From positions 1 to 64,000 of the forward strand of contig CAMJBH010000006.1 of the NCBI GenBank assembly GCA_946403855.1: a DNA stretch of 64,000 nucleotides, read 5' to 3'. Each line of letters starts with the position of its first letter. Position 1 is the first letter of the stretch. The notes beneath the pieces are model-generated. The model saw nothing but the letters and a program-made list of their open reading frames with translations, did not search any database and was not told where the DNA came from. Shown in pieces: positions 41,225 through 49,750 of the stretch. The stretch comes from an uncultured Bacteroidales bacterium (GTDB lineage: Bacteria; Bacteroidota; Bacteroidia; Bacteroidales; UBA932). The position numbers and the translations under genes were made by a program.

Positions 41225-41295
41225 ATGTCCGGATGGGGTGAAAGGCGGGTCAGGGGCAGGGGAGTGCAGTTGCCCGCCGGAATGCTACAAGCCAT

Positions 41296-41326
41296 TTGCT
41301 TTTTATGCTGCTTCGGCTTATCTTTG
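41296..41326 (+). promoter_or_regulatory. Bacteroidota-type promoter for the M28 peptidase gene
   Basis: TTG (41296-41298), a 20-base spacer and TATCTTTG (41319-41326) match the consensus exactly. The chosen ATG is 20 bases downstream. The arrays end just upstream of it. Confidence 0.78.
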
Positions 41327-41346
41327 TCAAGATTATAATGACCTCA

Positions 41347-42783
41347 ATGAAGAGAATATTCATTTTGCTGCTGTCCACAGTTTTAGCCGTGGCGGCAAGT
41401 GCGCAGACAAGAAGCGAGAGACTCGCCGAATACGTTTATTATTTCGCGTCCGATTCTTTAAAGGGTCGTGAGGCCGGCAGCGCAGATGCCGCCAAAGCGC
41501 GCGATTATATCGTGGAACGCTACAAAGAGTGCGGCCTCAAGCCGCTTTCCGCTGGCAGTTATCTGGTCCCGTTCAAACGCGATGGCAAAGAATACACCGA
41601 CGTGGTGGCGGTAATAGAAGGTAATTCGCTCAAGGACGAGTATATAGTCCTTGGCGCTCACTACGATCACCTGGGAGTTAAAAAGGGCCAGATTTACCCC
41701 GGGGCTGACGACAATGCCTCCGGCAGCGCCGCCATAATAGAGATTGCCCGTGAATTGTCTGCTCGCCGCGGTGAACTGCAGCGTAGCGTTATAATAGCCG
41801 CATTCGACGCAGAGGAAATCGGGCTTTACGGTTCAACCTATCTGGCTGACTACCTCGATGCACTGGTGGGCCTGGATAATATCAAACTCATGATGAGCGT
41901 GGATATGGTGGGCCGTTTCAGCACTGGCGGCGGCCTGACCCTCGAGGGCATAGCCACCATAAAGGATGGGAAGAAACTTGCAGGCCGTGTGGCTGCTGAA
42001 CATGCCATTAAAATCAAGACCAAAAACTTTGAAACTTCGATTATGACGGCTACCGACACCGAGGCGTTCGCAAAAAAGAAAGTTCCCACCCTGGCCGTTT
42101 CTACGGGACTCCATCCTCAGTACCACAAGCCTACCGATAAGGCCGATCTGATTGACTATGAGGGCCTTGACAAGGTGTCTGGATATCTTGCCGACCTTGC
42201 TGCCGAAGCCTCTGGATCTTCTTTCCAACCCAGCGGCAAGTTTGCCCGCAAGCACATGGGAAAGGCCCGCGTGTTCGAAGCCGGCATCACAGGATCTATT
42301 GGAAATGCAATGCTGTCGTTCCCTAAGGCCGACTTGAAGACCAGGGGCCGCATGGATTATTCGGCAGGTGTTTCGACTCGCTTGAATTTTGGCAGTTTCG
42401 GCCTTCAGACGGATGTGCTCTGGGAAAGCGCTACATCCAGGTTCCCCTCGCTGGATCCCATGTTCGGAAGCGCTCAGGACTACAGTCAGCGTTCCGTGAC
42501 TGTGCCTGCATACTTCTTGCTTCGCAGCGGCGAATCCGACAGCGGAGCCTTTGTGGGCATCGGCGGGTATTACAGCTATGTGTATTCGCACTCTTTCAGC
42601 AAGTCCGATCCGGGCTGGACTGTCAACCCGCACCAGGGCGGCATTGCCGGCAATTTCGGAATGAAAGTAGCCAATCTTGTGCTGGAGTGGTCGTTCCGCT
42701 GGCAGCTTAACGAACTGTTTACCGACGCTCAAAAGGCACGCATGCAAACGGCTACATATCTCAAATTGTCCTGGTTGTTCTGA
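41347..42783 (+). CDS. M28-family metallopeptidase with C-terminal beta-barrel-like domain
   Basis: 478 residues from the ATG at 41347, which gives a signal peptide cut near ASA-Q20. The M28 aminopeptidase domain (about 22-290) keeps the two-zinc site: H105 (GAHYDH), D121/D122 (GADDNASGSA), E156/E157 (DAEEIGLYG), D186 (VDMVGR) and H260 (HPQYHKPTD). Residues about 308-478 look like a small outer-membrane barrel (YSAGVSTRLNFGSFGLQTDVLW, FVGIGGYYSYVYSHSF, LEWSFRWQLNELF) ending ATYLKLSWLF with terminal Phe. This suggests a peptidase anchored in the outer membrane by its own barrel. dapF starts one base after its stop codon. Confidence 0.9.
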   Translation: MKRIFILLLSTVLAVAASAQTRSERLAEYVYYFASDSLKGREAGSADAAKARDYIVERYKECGLKPLSAGSYLVPFKRDGKEYTDVVAVIEGNSLKDEYIVLGAHYDHLGVKKGQIYPGADDNASGSAAIIEIARELSARRGELQRSVIIAAFDAEEIGLYGSTYLADYLDALVGLDNIKLMMSVDMVGRFSTGGGLTLEGIATIKDGKKLAGRVAAEHAIKIKTKNFETSIMTATDTEAFAKKKVPTLAVSTGLHPQYHKPTDKADLIDYEGLDKVSGYLADLAAEASGSSFQPSGKFARKHMGKARVFEAGITGSIGNAMLSFPKADLKTRGRMDYSAGVSTRLNFGSFGLQTDVLWESATSRFPSLDPMFGSAQDYSQRSVTVPAYFLLRSGESDSGAFVGIGGYYSYVYSHSFSKSDPGWTVNPHQGGIAGNFGMKVANLVLEWSFRWQLNELFTDAQKARMQTATYLKLSWLF

Positions 42784-42784
42784 T

Positions 42785-43576
42785 ATGCGTCTCGAATTTA
42801 CAAAAATGGAGGGCCTTGGCAACGACTATATCTATGTCGATGCCGGCAAATACCACATAGACAATCCTCAGGAACTCTCAAAGCGCCTGAGCGACAGACA
42901 TTTCGGCGTGGGTGCCGACGGCCTTGTGCTGATTGGCCCTTCGGAAGTGGCAGATTTCAGGATGATCATGTACAATGCCGACGGCTCCGAAGGACTGATG
43001 TGCGGCAATGCTGCCCGCTGCATTGGTAAGTATGTGTTAGAGAAAGGCTTGACAAACAAGACCGTTATCGGTCTCGAGACGGCCTCGGGAGTGCGCCGGC
43101 TGAACTTGCATGTTGCAGCGGACGGCACCGTAGAGAGCGTTACGGTGGATATGGGGCGCTATAGCATAATTCAGCGGAATATGGTTTTGGAGGCTGCAGG
43201 AAGGAGCTTTTCGGGCATGCATGTCGATGTAGGCAATCCTCATTTTGTGGTTTTCGTACCCGATGCTGAAGCTGAAGATGTGGCCGCTCTGGGGCCCGTG
43301 CTGGAGAATCAGGTCCCCGGGGGAATCAATGTCGAGTTTGCTTCGGTGCGCCCCGGCGGCATACGCATGCGCGTGTGGGAGCGGGGAAGCGGTATTACCC
43401 TGGCTTGTGGCACAGGTGCTTGCGCCACCGCGGCTGCCGCCATCGAGCAGTGCCTCTGCGGAAGCCCATGCTCCATATTCATGGACGGAGGCACACTTGA
43501 AGTCTCTGTCCTGGATGGCGCTATTCTCCAGCGTGGCCCGGCAAGGACTGTGTTTGAAGGTGCAGTGTTTTTTTAG
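42785..43576 (+). CDS. dapF: diaminopimelate epimerase
   Basis: 263 residues; start at 42785 gives the family opening MRLEFTKMEGLGNDYIYVD. It converts LL- to meso-diaminopimelate for lysine and peptidoglycan synthesis. The two catalytic cysteines are present: C73 in MCGNAARC and C208 in ACGTGACATAAAA. Normal length. Co-transcribed with the M28 peptidase gene. Confidence 0.96.
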   Translation: MRLEFTKMEGLGNDYIYVDAGKYHIDNPQELSKRLSDRHFGVGADGLVLIGPSEVADFRMIMYNADGSEGLMCGNAARCIGKYVLEKGLTNKTVIGLETASGVRRLNLHVAADGTVESVTVDMGRYSIIQRNMVLEAAGRSFSGMHVDVGNPHFVVFVPDAEAEDVAALGPVLENQVPGGINVEFASVRPGGIRMRVWERGSGITLACGTGACATAAAAIEQCLCGSPCSIFMDGGTLEVSVLDGAILQRGPARTVFEGAVFF

Positions 43577-43634
43577 CCTTCGATGCAACGTTCGAAAAAA
43601 AAAAGGCATCTCGATAGTAGTAAACTATTGAATC

Positions 43635-44222
43635 ATGAAAAGAATCTTTTCTGTTGTCTTGATGCTCTCGGCTGCGATCAGCCTTTTCGGACAGAATGCC
43701 GGTCATAAATTCGAAATAGGAGTGGGTTATGCTCCGTTCTTTTTGGAAGTCGTTGATGACGGCAAACGGATGCCATACGAGGGGGATGCCTATTTTGAGT
43801 GGCGCTACGACTTTGGTAATCACTTAGATATAGGTGCAAAGCTTGACTATAAATATTGCCCTGTCAGTGTGTATGATATGGGGGCTGTCGAGTATTTCGG
43901 AGATCAGCATTACGGAGCTTTGCTGGCGCTTGTTGACTTTAATTTTCTTCCCGGAAGGAAGATCAATCCCTTCATCGGAATTGGCGCCGGCGGTGGATTG
44001 ACCCTTGACGTATGGAAGTCCCAAAAGGTGGTGGATCAAGAGATATACGATGCCGCTAAGACGATGTCCCTTGGAGCCAAAGATCCTTCATTCTTGTTGG
44101 TCGCGTCTCCGAGAATAGGCGTCGAGCTATTCAACCACCTGAGATTGGCCGCCTCGGTTGACATGTCCAGTGCCACCGACACCCGCTGGCCCATCTGCTT
44201 CAACATCGGTTGGACTTTCTAG
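43635..44222 (+). CDS. putative outer-membrane beta-barrel protein
   Basis: 195 residues with signal peptide (SAAISLFGQ) and amphipathic strands (FEIGVGYAPFFLEVV, YFEWRYDFGNHLDIGAKLDYKY, ALLALVDFNFLPGRKINPFIGIGAGGG) ending in FNIGWTF, as in small 8-stranded barrels. No named family. It is convergent with rsgA, with an 8-bp gap. Confidence 0.7.
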   Translation: MKRIFSVVLMLSAAISLFGQNAGHKFEIGVGYAPFFLEVVDDGKRMPYEGDAYFEWRYDFGNHLDIGAKLDYKYCPVSVYDMGAVEYFGDQHYGALLALVDFNFLPGRKINPFIGIGAGGGLTLDVWKSQKVVDQEIYDAAKTMSLGAKDPSFLLVASPRIGVELFNHLRLAASVDMSSATDTRWPICFNIGWTF

Positions 44223-44230
44223 GATCAGGC

Positions 44231-45169
44231 TTATCTGAATTTCTTGTCCTCCTCGAGCATGCCGAGGTAGGAGTTGTAGCGCTCGGGGCTGATGAGCCCG
44301 GAGTCCACGGCCGCCTTGACTGCGCAGCCCGGCTCATGGGTATGCGTACAAGGTACGAAGCGGCAGTTGTCGGCCACACGCAGCATCTCCGGGAAATATT
44401 TGGAAATTTCTTCCTTCTCCAGGTCCACGAGTCCGAAACCGCGCAGGCCGGGAGTGTCGATTATGAATCCGCCACCGCTCAGGGGATACATTTCATATAG
44501 CGAAGTTGTGTGCTTTCCTTGCAGATGTGCCTCGCTGATGCTGCCAGTCTTGGGATTCAGCGATGGGTCGAGAGCCTTGATTATGGACGATTTGCCCACG
44601 CCGGATTCGCCGCTGATAAGCGTGGTGCCGCTGCTGCACAGAGAACGCAGTTCGTCGATTCCTTCGCCGGTACGTGCCGAACACTCAATTACCTGATACC
44701 CGGCTCCGCGGTAGATGCGGCAAAACTCCTCGACTTGCTCCGGAGCGAGTTCGCGGTAGAGGTCCATCTTGTTCAGCGCTATGACGGCCTTCACTCCATA
44801 CACTTCGCAGGTGACCAAAAGACGGTCCAGGAAGGGGAGTTTGATCTCAGGAAAATAAAGCGTCACGACCAGCAGGGCCCTGTCGAGATTGGCGGCAATC
44901 ACATGAGACTGGCGCGACAGGTTGGTGCTGCGCCTGATGATATAGTTGCTTCGCGGAAGCACCTCGGTGATTACTGCCGGGTGCAGCTCGTCGGCTACCG
45001 GGCCCTCCATGGAGTAGCTCACACGGTCGCCCACGGCCACAGGATTAGTGGCTCCGGATTTCTCGAGCCTCACCTTGCCTCGAAGCACCGCAGGGAACGG
45101 CGCCCAGTGCGGAAGTTCGCTCAGCAGGAAATGGCTTCCGGCATTTTTTACGACGGTGGCTTCCATCAT
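44231..45169 (-). CDS. rsgA: ribosome small subunit-dependent GTPase A
   Basis: 312-residue circularly permuted GTPase that helps late maturation of the 30S subunit. OB domain at about 1-70, then NKMDL (G4), SGESGVGKSSII (G1, P-loop), DTPGLRGFGL (G3) and a C-terminal zinc finger C-x4-C-x-H-x5-C (DNCRFVPCTHTHEPGC). Normal length. Its ATG overlaps the upstream prenyl synthase stop codon (ATGA). Confidence 0.96.
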   Translation of the reverse strand: MMEATVVKNAGSHFLLSELPHWAPFPAVLRGKVRLEKSGATNPVAVGDRVSYSMEGPVADELHPAVITEVLPRSNYIIRRSTNLSRQSHVIAANLDRALLVVTLYFPEIKLPFLDRLLVTCEVYGVKAVIALNKMDLYRELAPEQVEEFCRIYRGAGYQVIECSARTGEGIDELRSLCSSGTTLISGESGVGKSSIIKALDPSLNPKTGSISEAHLQGKHTTSLYEMYPLSGGGFIIDTPGLRGFGLVDLEKEEISKYFPEMLRVADNCRFVPCTHTHEPGCAVKAAVDSGLISPERYNSYLGMLEEDKKFR

Positions 45170-46101
45170 TTGGCCCTACCTACCAATTTGTCGGCGAATT
45201 CGCGGAGCGGCGCTGTGTCCACGCCGAGGTTGCTGAGGGCCGCCATGGCACTGTCGGAATAACGTATAACCTCTGCGCGTGCATCGTCCCCGACCCCGAG
45301 GGCGTCGTACATGGCCTTGACGTCGGCAATTTTCCCTTTTCGCTCAGCCTCGGTGCTGCAGCTCCGGCAGAAGGCCTCCATGAAGCCCTTACGGTCGTCG
45401 GTCTTGTCCAATGCCCTGATAGTCAGCCAGCTCTTCTTGCCGTTCAGAATATCGCCCCCGATGGGCTTGCCGAACACTTTCTCGTCGCCGTAAGCGTCAA
45501 GGTAATCATCGGCTATCTGGAATGCCATGCCAAGCTCATAGCCATAGCGGTACAGGGCCTCGCAGTCGGGCTCCGGCGCTCCAGCCAGCAGGGCGCCTGT
45601 TTTGGCGGAACAAGCCAGCAGGACGGCAGTCTTGAGCCCTATCATGCGCTTGTATTCCTCCATGGACACGCATTCCTGGGACTCGAACTCCATGTCGAAC
45701 TGCTGCCCTTCGCACACCTGGGCGGCTGTGGCCGAAAACAGGTCCACAACAGCTCCGCGGCAGCTTTCGGGAGCGTTCATGATGAGCTTGTAGGCCTCTA
45801 TGAGCATGACGTCCCCACTCAGGATGGCCGTGTCTTCGTTCCATTTCTTCCACACCGTGGGCACGCCCCTGCGCAAAGGGGAACGGTCCATGATGTCGTC
45901 GTGTATGAGGGTGAAGGTGTGAAACACTTCAAGTGCCGCGGCACATTTTCGGACATCTTCGCCTGCCTCCGACCGGAAAAGCCCGTAAGCGGCCAGGCAC
46001 AGGCTCGGGCGAATCCGCTTGCCACCTATACCTATCATGTATCGCAGGGGATCGTAGAGACCTGCCGGCTCGGCAGGAAATTTGATTACGTCATCAATCA
46101 T
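45166..46101 (-). CDS. polyprenyl (farnesyl/geranylgeranyl-type) diphosphate synthase
   Basis: 311-residue trans-isoprenyl synthase. GGKRIRPSL (26-34), first Asp-rich motif DDIMDRSPLRRG, GQQFDMEFE, and second motif DDYLDAYGD are intact. The two small residues before the first motif do not let me settle product length, so no gene symbol is given. The N-terminus is slightly short versus relatives. The start fits a TATATTTG -7 element six bases upstream, suggesting a leaderless mRNA. It forms a unit with rsgA and is divergent from rdgB. Confidence 0.93.
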   Translation of the reverse strand: MIDDVIKFPAEPAGLYDPLRYMIGIGGKRIRPSLCLAAYGLFRSEAGEDVRKCAAALEVFHTFTLIHDDIMDRSPLRRGVPTVWKKWNEDTAILSGDVMLIEAYKLIMNAPESCRGAVVDLFSATAAQVCEGQQFDMEFESQECVSMEEYKRMIGLKTAVLLACSAKTGALLAGAPEPDCEALYRYGYELGMAFQIADDYLDAYGDEKVFGKPIGGDILNGKKSWLTIRALDKTDDRKGFMEAFCRSCSTEAERKGKIADVKAMYDALGVGDDARAEVIRYSDSAMAALSNLGVDTAPLREFADKLVGRAK

Positions 46102-46107
46102 AACTTA

Positions 46108-46115
46108 CAAATATA
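46108..46115 (-). promoter_or_regulatory. -7 element TATATTTG, six bases before the prenyl synthase start
   Basis: Exact TAnnTTTG match on the minus strand; only six bases remain before the ATG at 46101. No -33 box seen. Confidence 0.55.
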
Positions 46116-46128
46116 GCAAATTAATGAA

Positions 46129-46136
46129 TACCTTTG
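46129..46136 (+). promoter_or_regulatory. -7 element TACCTTTG, four bases before the rdgB start
   Basis: Exact TAnnTTTG match, four bases before the ATG at 46141. Together with the opposite element it fills a 39-bp divergent gap. Confidence 0.55.
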
Positions 46137-46140
46137 CAGA

Positions 46141-46761
46141 ATGAAACTTGTATTCGCTACCGGCAATAAGGGAAAACTCCGCGAAGCGCGGGAGATTCTG
46201 GGCCCGTCGTTCGATGTGCTCAGCCCGGCGGACCTGGGAATCCATGAAGATGTGGCAGAGACCGGCGCTACCATCAAAGAAAATTCAATAATCAAAGCGG
46301 AGGCGTTCGGCGCCCTGAGCGGACTTGACTGCTTTGCCGACGACACCGGGCTGGAGGTGGATGCCCTGGGCGGAGCGCCGGGCGTGCATGCAGCGCGCTA
46401 TGCAGTTGACGTAGCGCTGCGCGACGGGGCCCCGCTGCCTGCCGACCATGATTTCTCCGCCAACATAGATACCCTGCTCCGGGAGCTGTCAAAGCATCCG
46501 GGAGAACCACGGACCGCCCGCTTCCGCAGCGTTGTGACCTTGCGCCTTGGTGGAGAAATGTATTTCTTCGAAGGGACATTGGAGGGCCATATAGCCCATG
46601 AACGCAGCGGCTTCGGGGGCTTTGGCTACGATCCTGTGTTCATCGCCGACGAGTATCCCGGGTGCAGCGTTGCCGAGCTCCCCGAAGAAGTCAAAAATGC
46701 CATCTCACACCGCGGAAAGGCCCTTCGCGCCATGGCCCGATGGTTGCAGGAGAGGGAATAA
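46141..46761 (+). CDS. rdgB: XTP/dITP diphosphatase (RdgB/HAM1 family)
   Basis: 206 residues. It removes non-canonical purine nucleoside triphosphates such as dITP and XTP. Family motifs: FATGNKGKLREA (5-16), ADDTGLEVDALGGAPGVHAARYA (about 61-84), GFGGFGYDPVF and the C-terminal SHRGKALRAM. Normal length. The promoter of the next gene lies inside its last codons. Confidence 0.96.
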   Translation: MKLVFATGNKGKLREAREILGPSFDVLSPADLGIHEDVAETGATIKENSIIKAEAFGALSGLDCFADDTGLEVDALGGAPGVHAARYAVDVALRDGAPLPADHDFSANIDTLLRELSKHPGEPRTARFRSVVTLRLGGEMYFFEGTLEGHIAHERSGFGGFGYDPVFIADEYPGCSVAELPEEVKNAISHRGKALRAMARWLQERE

Positions 46762-46773
46762 TTGTTAATTTTG
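46744..46773 (+). promoter_or_regulatory. promoter for the S41 protease gene, overlapping the rdgB end
   Basis: TTG (46744-46746), 19 bases, TAATTTTG (46766-46773), then five bases to the ATG at 46779. Both boxes and the spacing fit the Bacteroidota consensus, and the transcript would start at or next to the ATG. Confidence 0.7.
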
Positions 46774-46778
46774 CATTC

Positions 46779-48413
46779 ATGAAGAGAATTCTGATCGTCA
46801 TAGCTCTCGCTGCCGCAGTGACTACGGCGGGGGCTCAGTCCAAGAGCTTTAAACTTGGCAAGTGGACTGAAATCCAGTCTTCCATACTTAAGGAACTCAA
46901 CCGCTCATATGTGGATTCCCTGCCGCTCGACCGTATTGAGCGCGCCGGTGTGGACGCTATGCTCGCAAACCTCGATCCCTATACCGTATATATCCCCGAA
47001 GAGGAGAACGAGAACCTCCGCATGATGATTAACAAGACATACGGAGGAATCGGAGCCGTTATCTACAAACCTGACGTGCAGGGCAACGTGATCATCAACG
47101 AGCCGTACGAGAATTCTCCGGCCCATAAGGCCGGCCTGCGCTGCGGCGACGAGATCCTGACCATCGACGGAGAGAGCGTGGCAGGCCTTACCAGCGCCGA
47201 GTGCAGCGAAAAAATGCGCGGCACGCCGGGCACCAAAGTGCTTTTCAAGGTCAAGAAAGTCTATACCGGCGAACTCACCGACGTGCGTATTACCCGCCAG
47301 GCCATCCATCTCCCTGACATTCAATATGCCGGTATGATTACTCCCAACACGGGATATATACTCCAAACAGGCTTTACGGAAGGCGTGGCCGAACAACTTC
47401 GCAAATCCATCCAGGCCCTTCAGAAGTCTGCAAAACTGGATACTCTTGTGCTCGACCTGCGCGGCAACGGCGGCGGAATGCTCAACGAGGCGGTAGACAT
47501 TGTGTCGCTGTTCGTGCCCAAAGGCTCGCTTGTGGTTACCGCCAAGGGCAAGGAAGACGGAGCGTCTTACACCTGTCGCACCACGAAGGCTCCGCTGGAT
47601 ATTAAGCTTCCGCTGATCGTGATGGTAGATTCAGGCTCAGCATCGGCGTCTGAAATTGTGTCCGGAGCCTTGCAGGACCTGGACCGTGCCATTGTAATCG
47701 GCACCCGCACCTTCGGCAAGGGCCTGGTGCAGAGCATACGCCCCCTTCCTTACGGAGGCCAGCTCAAGCTCACTACCGCCAAGTACTACACGCCGAGCGG
47801 CCGCTGCGTTCAGGCTATCGACTACTCCCACCGCAATGAAGACGGAAGCGTGGGCCACATCCCCGATTCGCTCACCCATGAATTCAAAACGGCAATGGGG
47901 CGCACCGTGCGCGACGGAGGCGGTATCACTCCCGATATAGAGGTAAAGCCCCATGAATACAGCCGTCTTACCTATTCGCTGGTGCTCAACGGAGTCGTTG
48001 AACAATATGCCCTGGAATACGTCAGAAAACACCAAAGCATACCGCCGACTGCCGATTTCAGCTTCTCAGACGCTGATTACGAAGACTTTATTGAGTTCGC
48101 CAAAGGCAAAGATTTCGACTATCGCTCCAGCGCCAAGACCTATTTTGACATGGTGCGCAAGGAACTCAAGCGTGATGGGCTTGAAGACGCGATGGCCGGC
48201 GAACTGGAAGCCCTTGGCAAGGCTCTCGATATGGAAAAAGAAGAATTCCTGCGCCTGAAGAAAGACGAGATAGTGCCTTTCATAGAAGAAGAGATAGTGG
48301 TACGCTACTACTTCCAGCCCGCCGGGGTTCAGCTCCGTCTCCGTTACGACACTCAGCTCCAGGAAGCCCTCCGCCGCGCCTCCTCCTTTATGTTTTCTCC
48401 CGACTCCTTATGA
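46779..48413 (+). CDS. S41-family C-terminal processing peptidase (CtpA/Prc type)
   Basis: 544 residues from the ATG at 46779 (signal peptide ending near AGA-Q20). A PDZ domain spans about 80-170 (NKTYGGIGAV..SPAHKAGLRCGDEILTIDGE). The S41 core follows, with D-S-G-S-A-S-A-S-E at 284-292 and TFGKGLVQ; by alignment to E. coli Prc (Ser430/Lys455) the Ser-Lys dyad is S289/K314. A helical C-terminal domain of about 150 residues ends the protein. It should degrade or trim proteins in the periplasm. The U32 gene overlaps its end by four bases. Confidence 0.94.
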   Translation: MKRILIVIALAAAVTTAGAQSKSFKLGKWTEIQSSILKELNRSYVDSLPLDRIERAGVDAMLANLDPYTVYIPEEENENLRMMINKTYGGIGAVIYKPDVQGNVIINEPYENSPAHKAGLRCGDEILTIDGESVAGLTSAECSEKMRGTPGTKVLFKVKKVYTGELTDVRITRQAIHLPDIQYAGMITPNTGYILQTGFTEGVAEQLRKSIQALQKSAKLDTLVLDLRGNGGGMLNEAVDIVSLFVPKGSLVVTAKGKEDGASYTCRTTKAPLDIKLPLIVMVDSGSASASEIVSGALQDLDRAIVIGTRTFGKGLVQSIRPLPYGGQLKLTTAKYYTPSGRCVQAIDYSHRNEDGSVGHIPDSLTHEFKTAMGRTVRDGGGITPDIEVKPHEYSRLTYSLVLNGVVEQYALEYVRKHQSIPPTADFSFSDADYEDFIEFAKGKDFDYRSSAKTYFDMVRKELKRDGLEDAMAGELEALGKALDMEKEEFLRLKKDEIVPFIEEEIVVRYYFQPAGVQLRLRYDTQLQEALRRASSFMFSPDSL

Positions 48414-49738
48414 TGAATTCGGAGCATAGCGAACGGGGGTATCTGAGGGGAACGCCCCTCAGTCCCCTGGGGGTGCAGGGGGATATTCGGTCCCTGGAGA
48501 TAATGGCCCCTGCCGGCAACTTCGAATGCCTTCACGCAGCCATCCAGGGAGGTGCCAATTCGGTGTATTTCGGGGTCGGACGTCTGAACATGCGGTCCCG
48601 GAGCGCCAATAATTTTACGCCGGAAGACCTTCCGGAGGTGGTGTGTATCTGCCGTGAAGCGTCGGTGCGTACCTATCTGACGCTGAACATAGTACTGTAT
48701 CCGGAGGACATTATTCCCATGCGGGAAGCTCTGGATATGGCAAAGAGCGCCGGAGTGGATGCCGTCATAGCCTCCGACATTTCCGCCATTGAATATGCCC
48801 GCAGCATAGGCATGGAGGTCCATATTTCCACCCAGCTCAATGTCTCCAACGCCGAAGCGCTTCGCTTCTGGTCCCGGTGGGCCGACGTGGTGGTGCTTGC
48901 AAGGGAGCTTAACCTCCATCAGGTCAAAGAAATACATGACACGATAGAGCGGGAAGGCATCTGCGGCCCGTCGGGAAACAAGATAAAGATAGAAATGTTT
49001 GCCCACGGAGCCCTCTGCATGGCCGTCAGCGGCAAATGCTATCTGAGCCTGCATGCTTACGGCGCTTCCGCCAACAGGGGAGCGTGCATGCAGCTGTGCC
49101 GGCGCGGATACGGCGTCACGGACCTGGAAACCGGATATGAGCTGAACATCGACAATAAGTACATCATGTCCCCCAAAGACCTCTGTACCATTGAGTTCAT
49201 GCCTCTGATGGTGGATGCCGGCGTGCGGGTTTTCAAAATCGAAGGCCGCGCCCGCAGTGCCGAATATGTGAAGCGCTGCGCATCCTGCTACCGTAGGGCG
49301 GCGGATGCTGTGTGCGACGGTACATTCACTGCCGAACTTGCCGCCGAACTGAAGGCGGAGTTGGGTGAGGTGTTCAACCGTGGCTTCTGGGACGGCTATT
49401 ATCAAGGAGCGCCGCTTGGCGAATGGAGCAATGTTTATGGCTCCCAGGCAACCAAGCGCAAGGTTTACTGCGGCAAGATCAGCAACTGGTTCGACCGCAT
49501 CGGCGTGGCTGAGATCTCTATCGAGGCTGCCGATCTGCACCTCGGCGACGAGATCATGGTGATCGGCGCCACGAGCGGAGTCACGGAGCTGACAGTGGAC
49601 GACATGCGCGTGGATCTCAAGCCCTGCGAACTTGCCCCGAAAGGCACCAGATGCTCTGTCCGCATCCCCGAAGGGCCCAGCGGAGAGCATGTCCGCAGAG
49701 GCGACAAGGTGTTCTTGTGGCAGGAATTCCGCCAATAG
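48410..49738 (+). CDS. peptidase U32 family protein (tRNA hydroxylation TrhP/YegQ-like)
   Basis: 442 residues if the ATG overlapping the protease stop codon is used. The U32 domain begins at about residue 31 (LEIMAPAGNFECLHAA). Cys residues in ALCMAVSGKCYLS and RGACMQLCRR match the iron-sulfur ligands of TrhP/RlhA-type U32 proteins, which act in RNA 5-hydroxylation rather than proteolysis. Residues 8-27 are unlike relatives and are encoded by a GC-rich hairpin, so translation may in fact begin at an in-frame GTG near 48470. Substrate (tRNA or rRNA) is not decided by the sequence alone. Confidence 0.9.
   Translation: MMNSEHSERGYLRGTPLSPLGVQGDIRSLEIMAPAGNFECLHAAIQGGANSVYFGVGRLNMRSRSANNFTPEDLPEVVCICREASVRTYLTLNIVLYPEDIIPMREALDMAKSAGVDAVIASDISAIEYARSIGMEVHISTQLNVSNAEALRFWSRWADVVVLARELNLHQVKEIHDTIEREGICGPSGNKIKIEMFAHGALCMAVSGKCYLSLHAYGASANRGACMQLCRRGYGVTDLETGYELNIDNKYIMSPKDLCTIEFMPLMVDAGVRVFKIEGRARSAEYVKRCASCYRRAADAVCDGTFTAELAAELKAELGEVFNRGFWDGYYQGAPLGEWSNVYGSQATKRKVYCGKISNWFDRIGVAEISIEAADLHLGDEIMVIGATSGVTELTVDDMRVDLKPCELAPKGTRCSVRIPEGPSGEHVRRGDKVFLWQEFRQ
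48443..48462. repeat. perfect GC-rich hairpin inside the 5' end of the U32 gene
   Basis: CTGAGGGG (48443-48450) and CCCCTCAG (48455-48462) pair perfectly around AACG. A further TCCCC/GGGGGA pair follows directly. It looks like a small REP-type insertion just after the start codon. Confidence 0.6.
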
Positions 49739-49750
49739 GCGCCAACGGGC

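Noticed and set aside
40722..41295. Minus-strand frames with 17-residue repeats (GIMHFIL-type and NNALHPHNRPP-type)
   Set aside because: 51 bp is a multiple of three, so several frames stay open across the array by chance; two different frames are equally open and neither resembles a protein.
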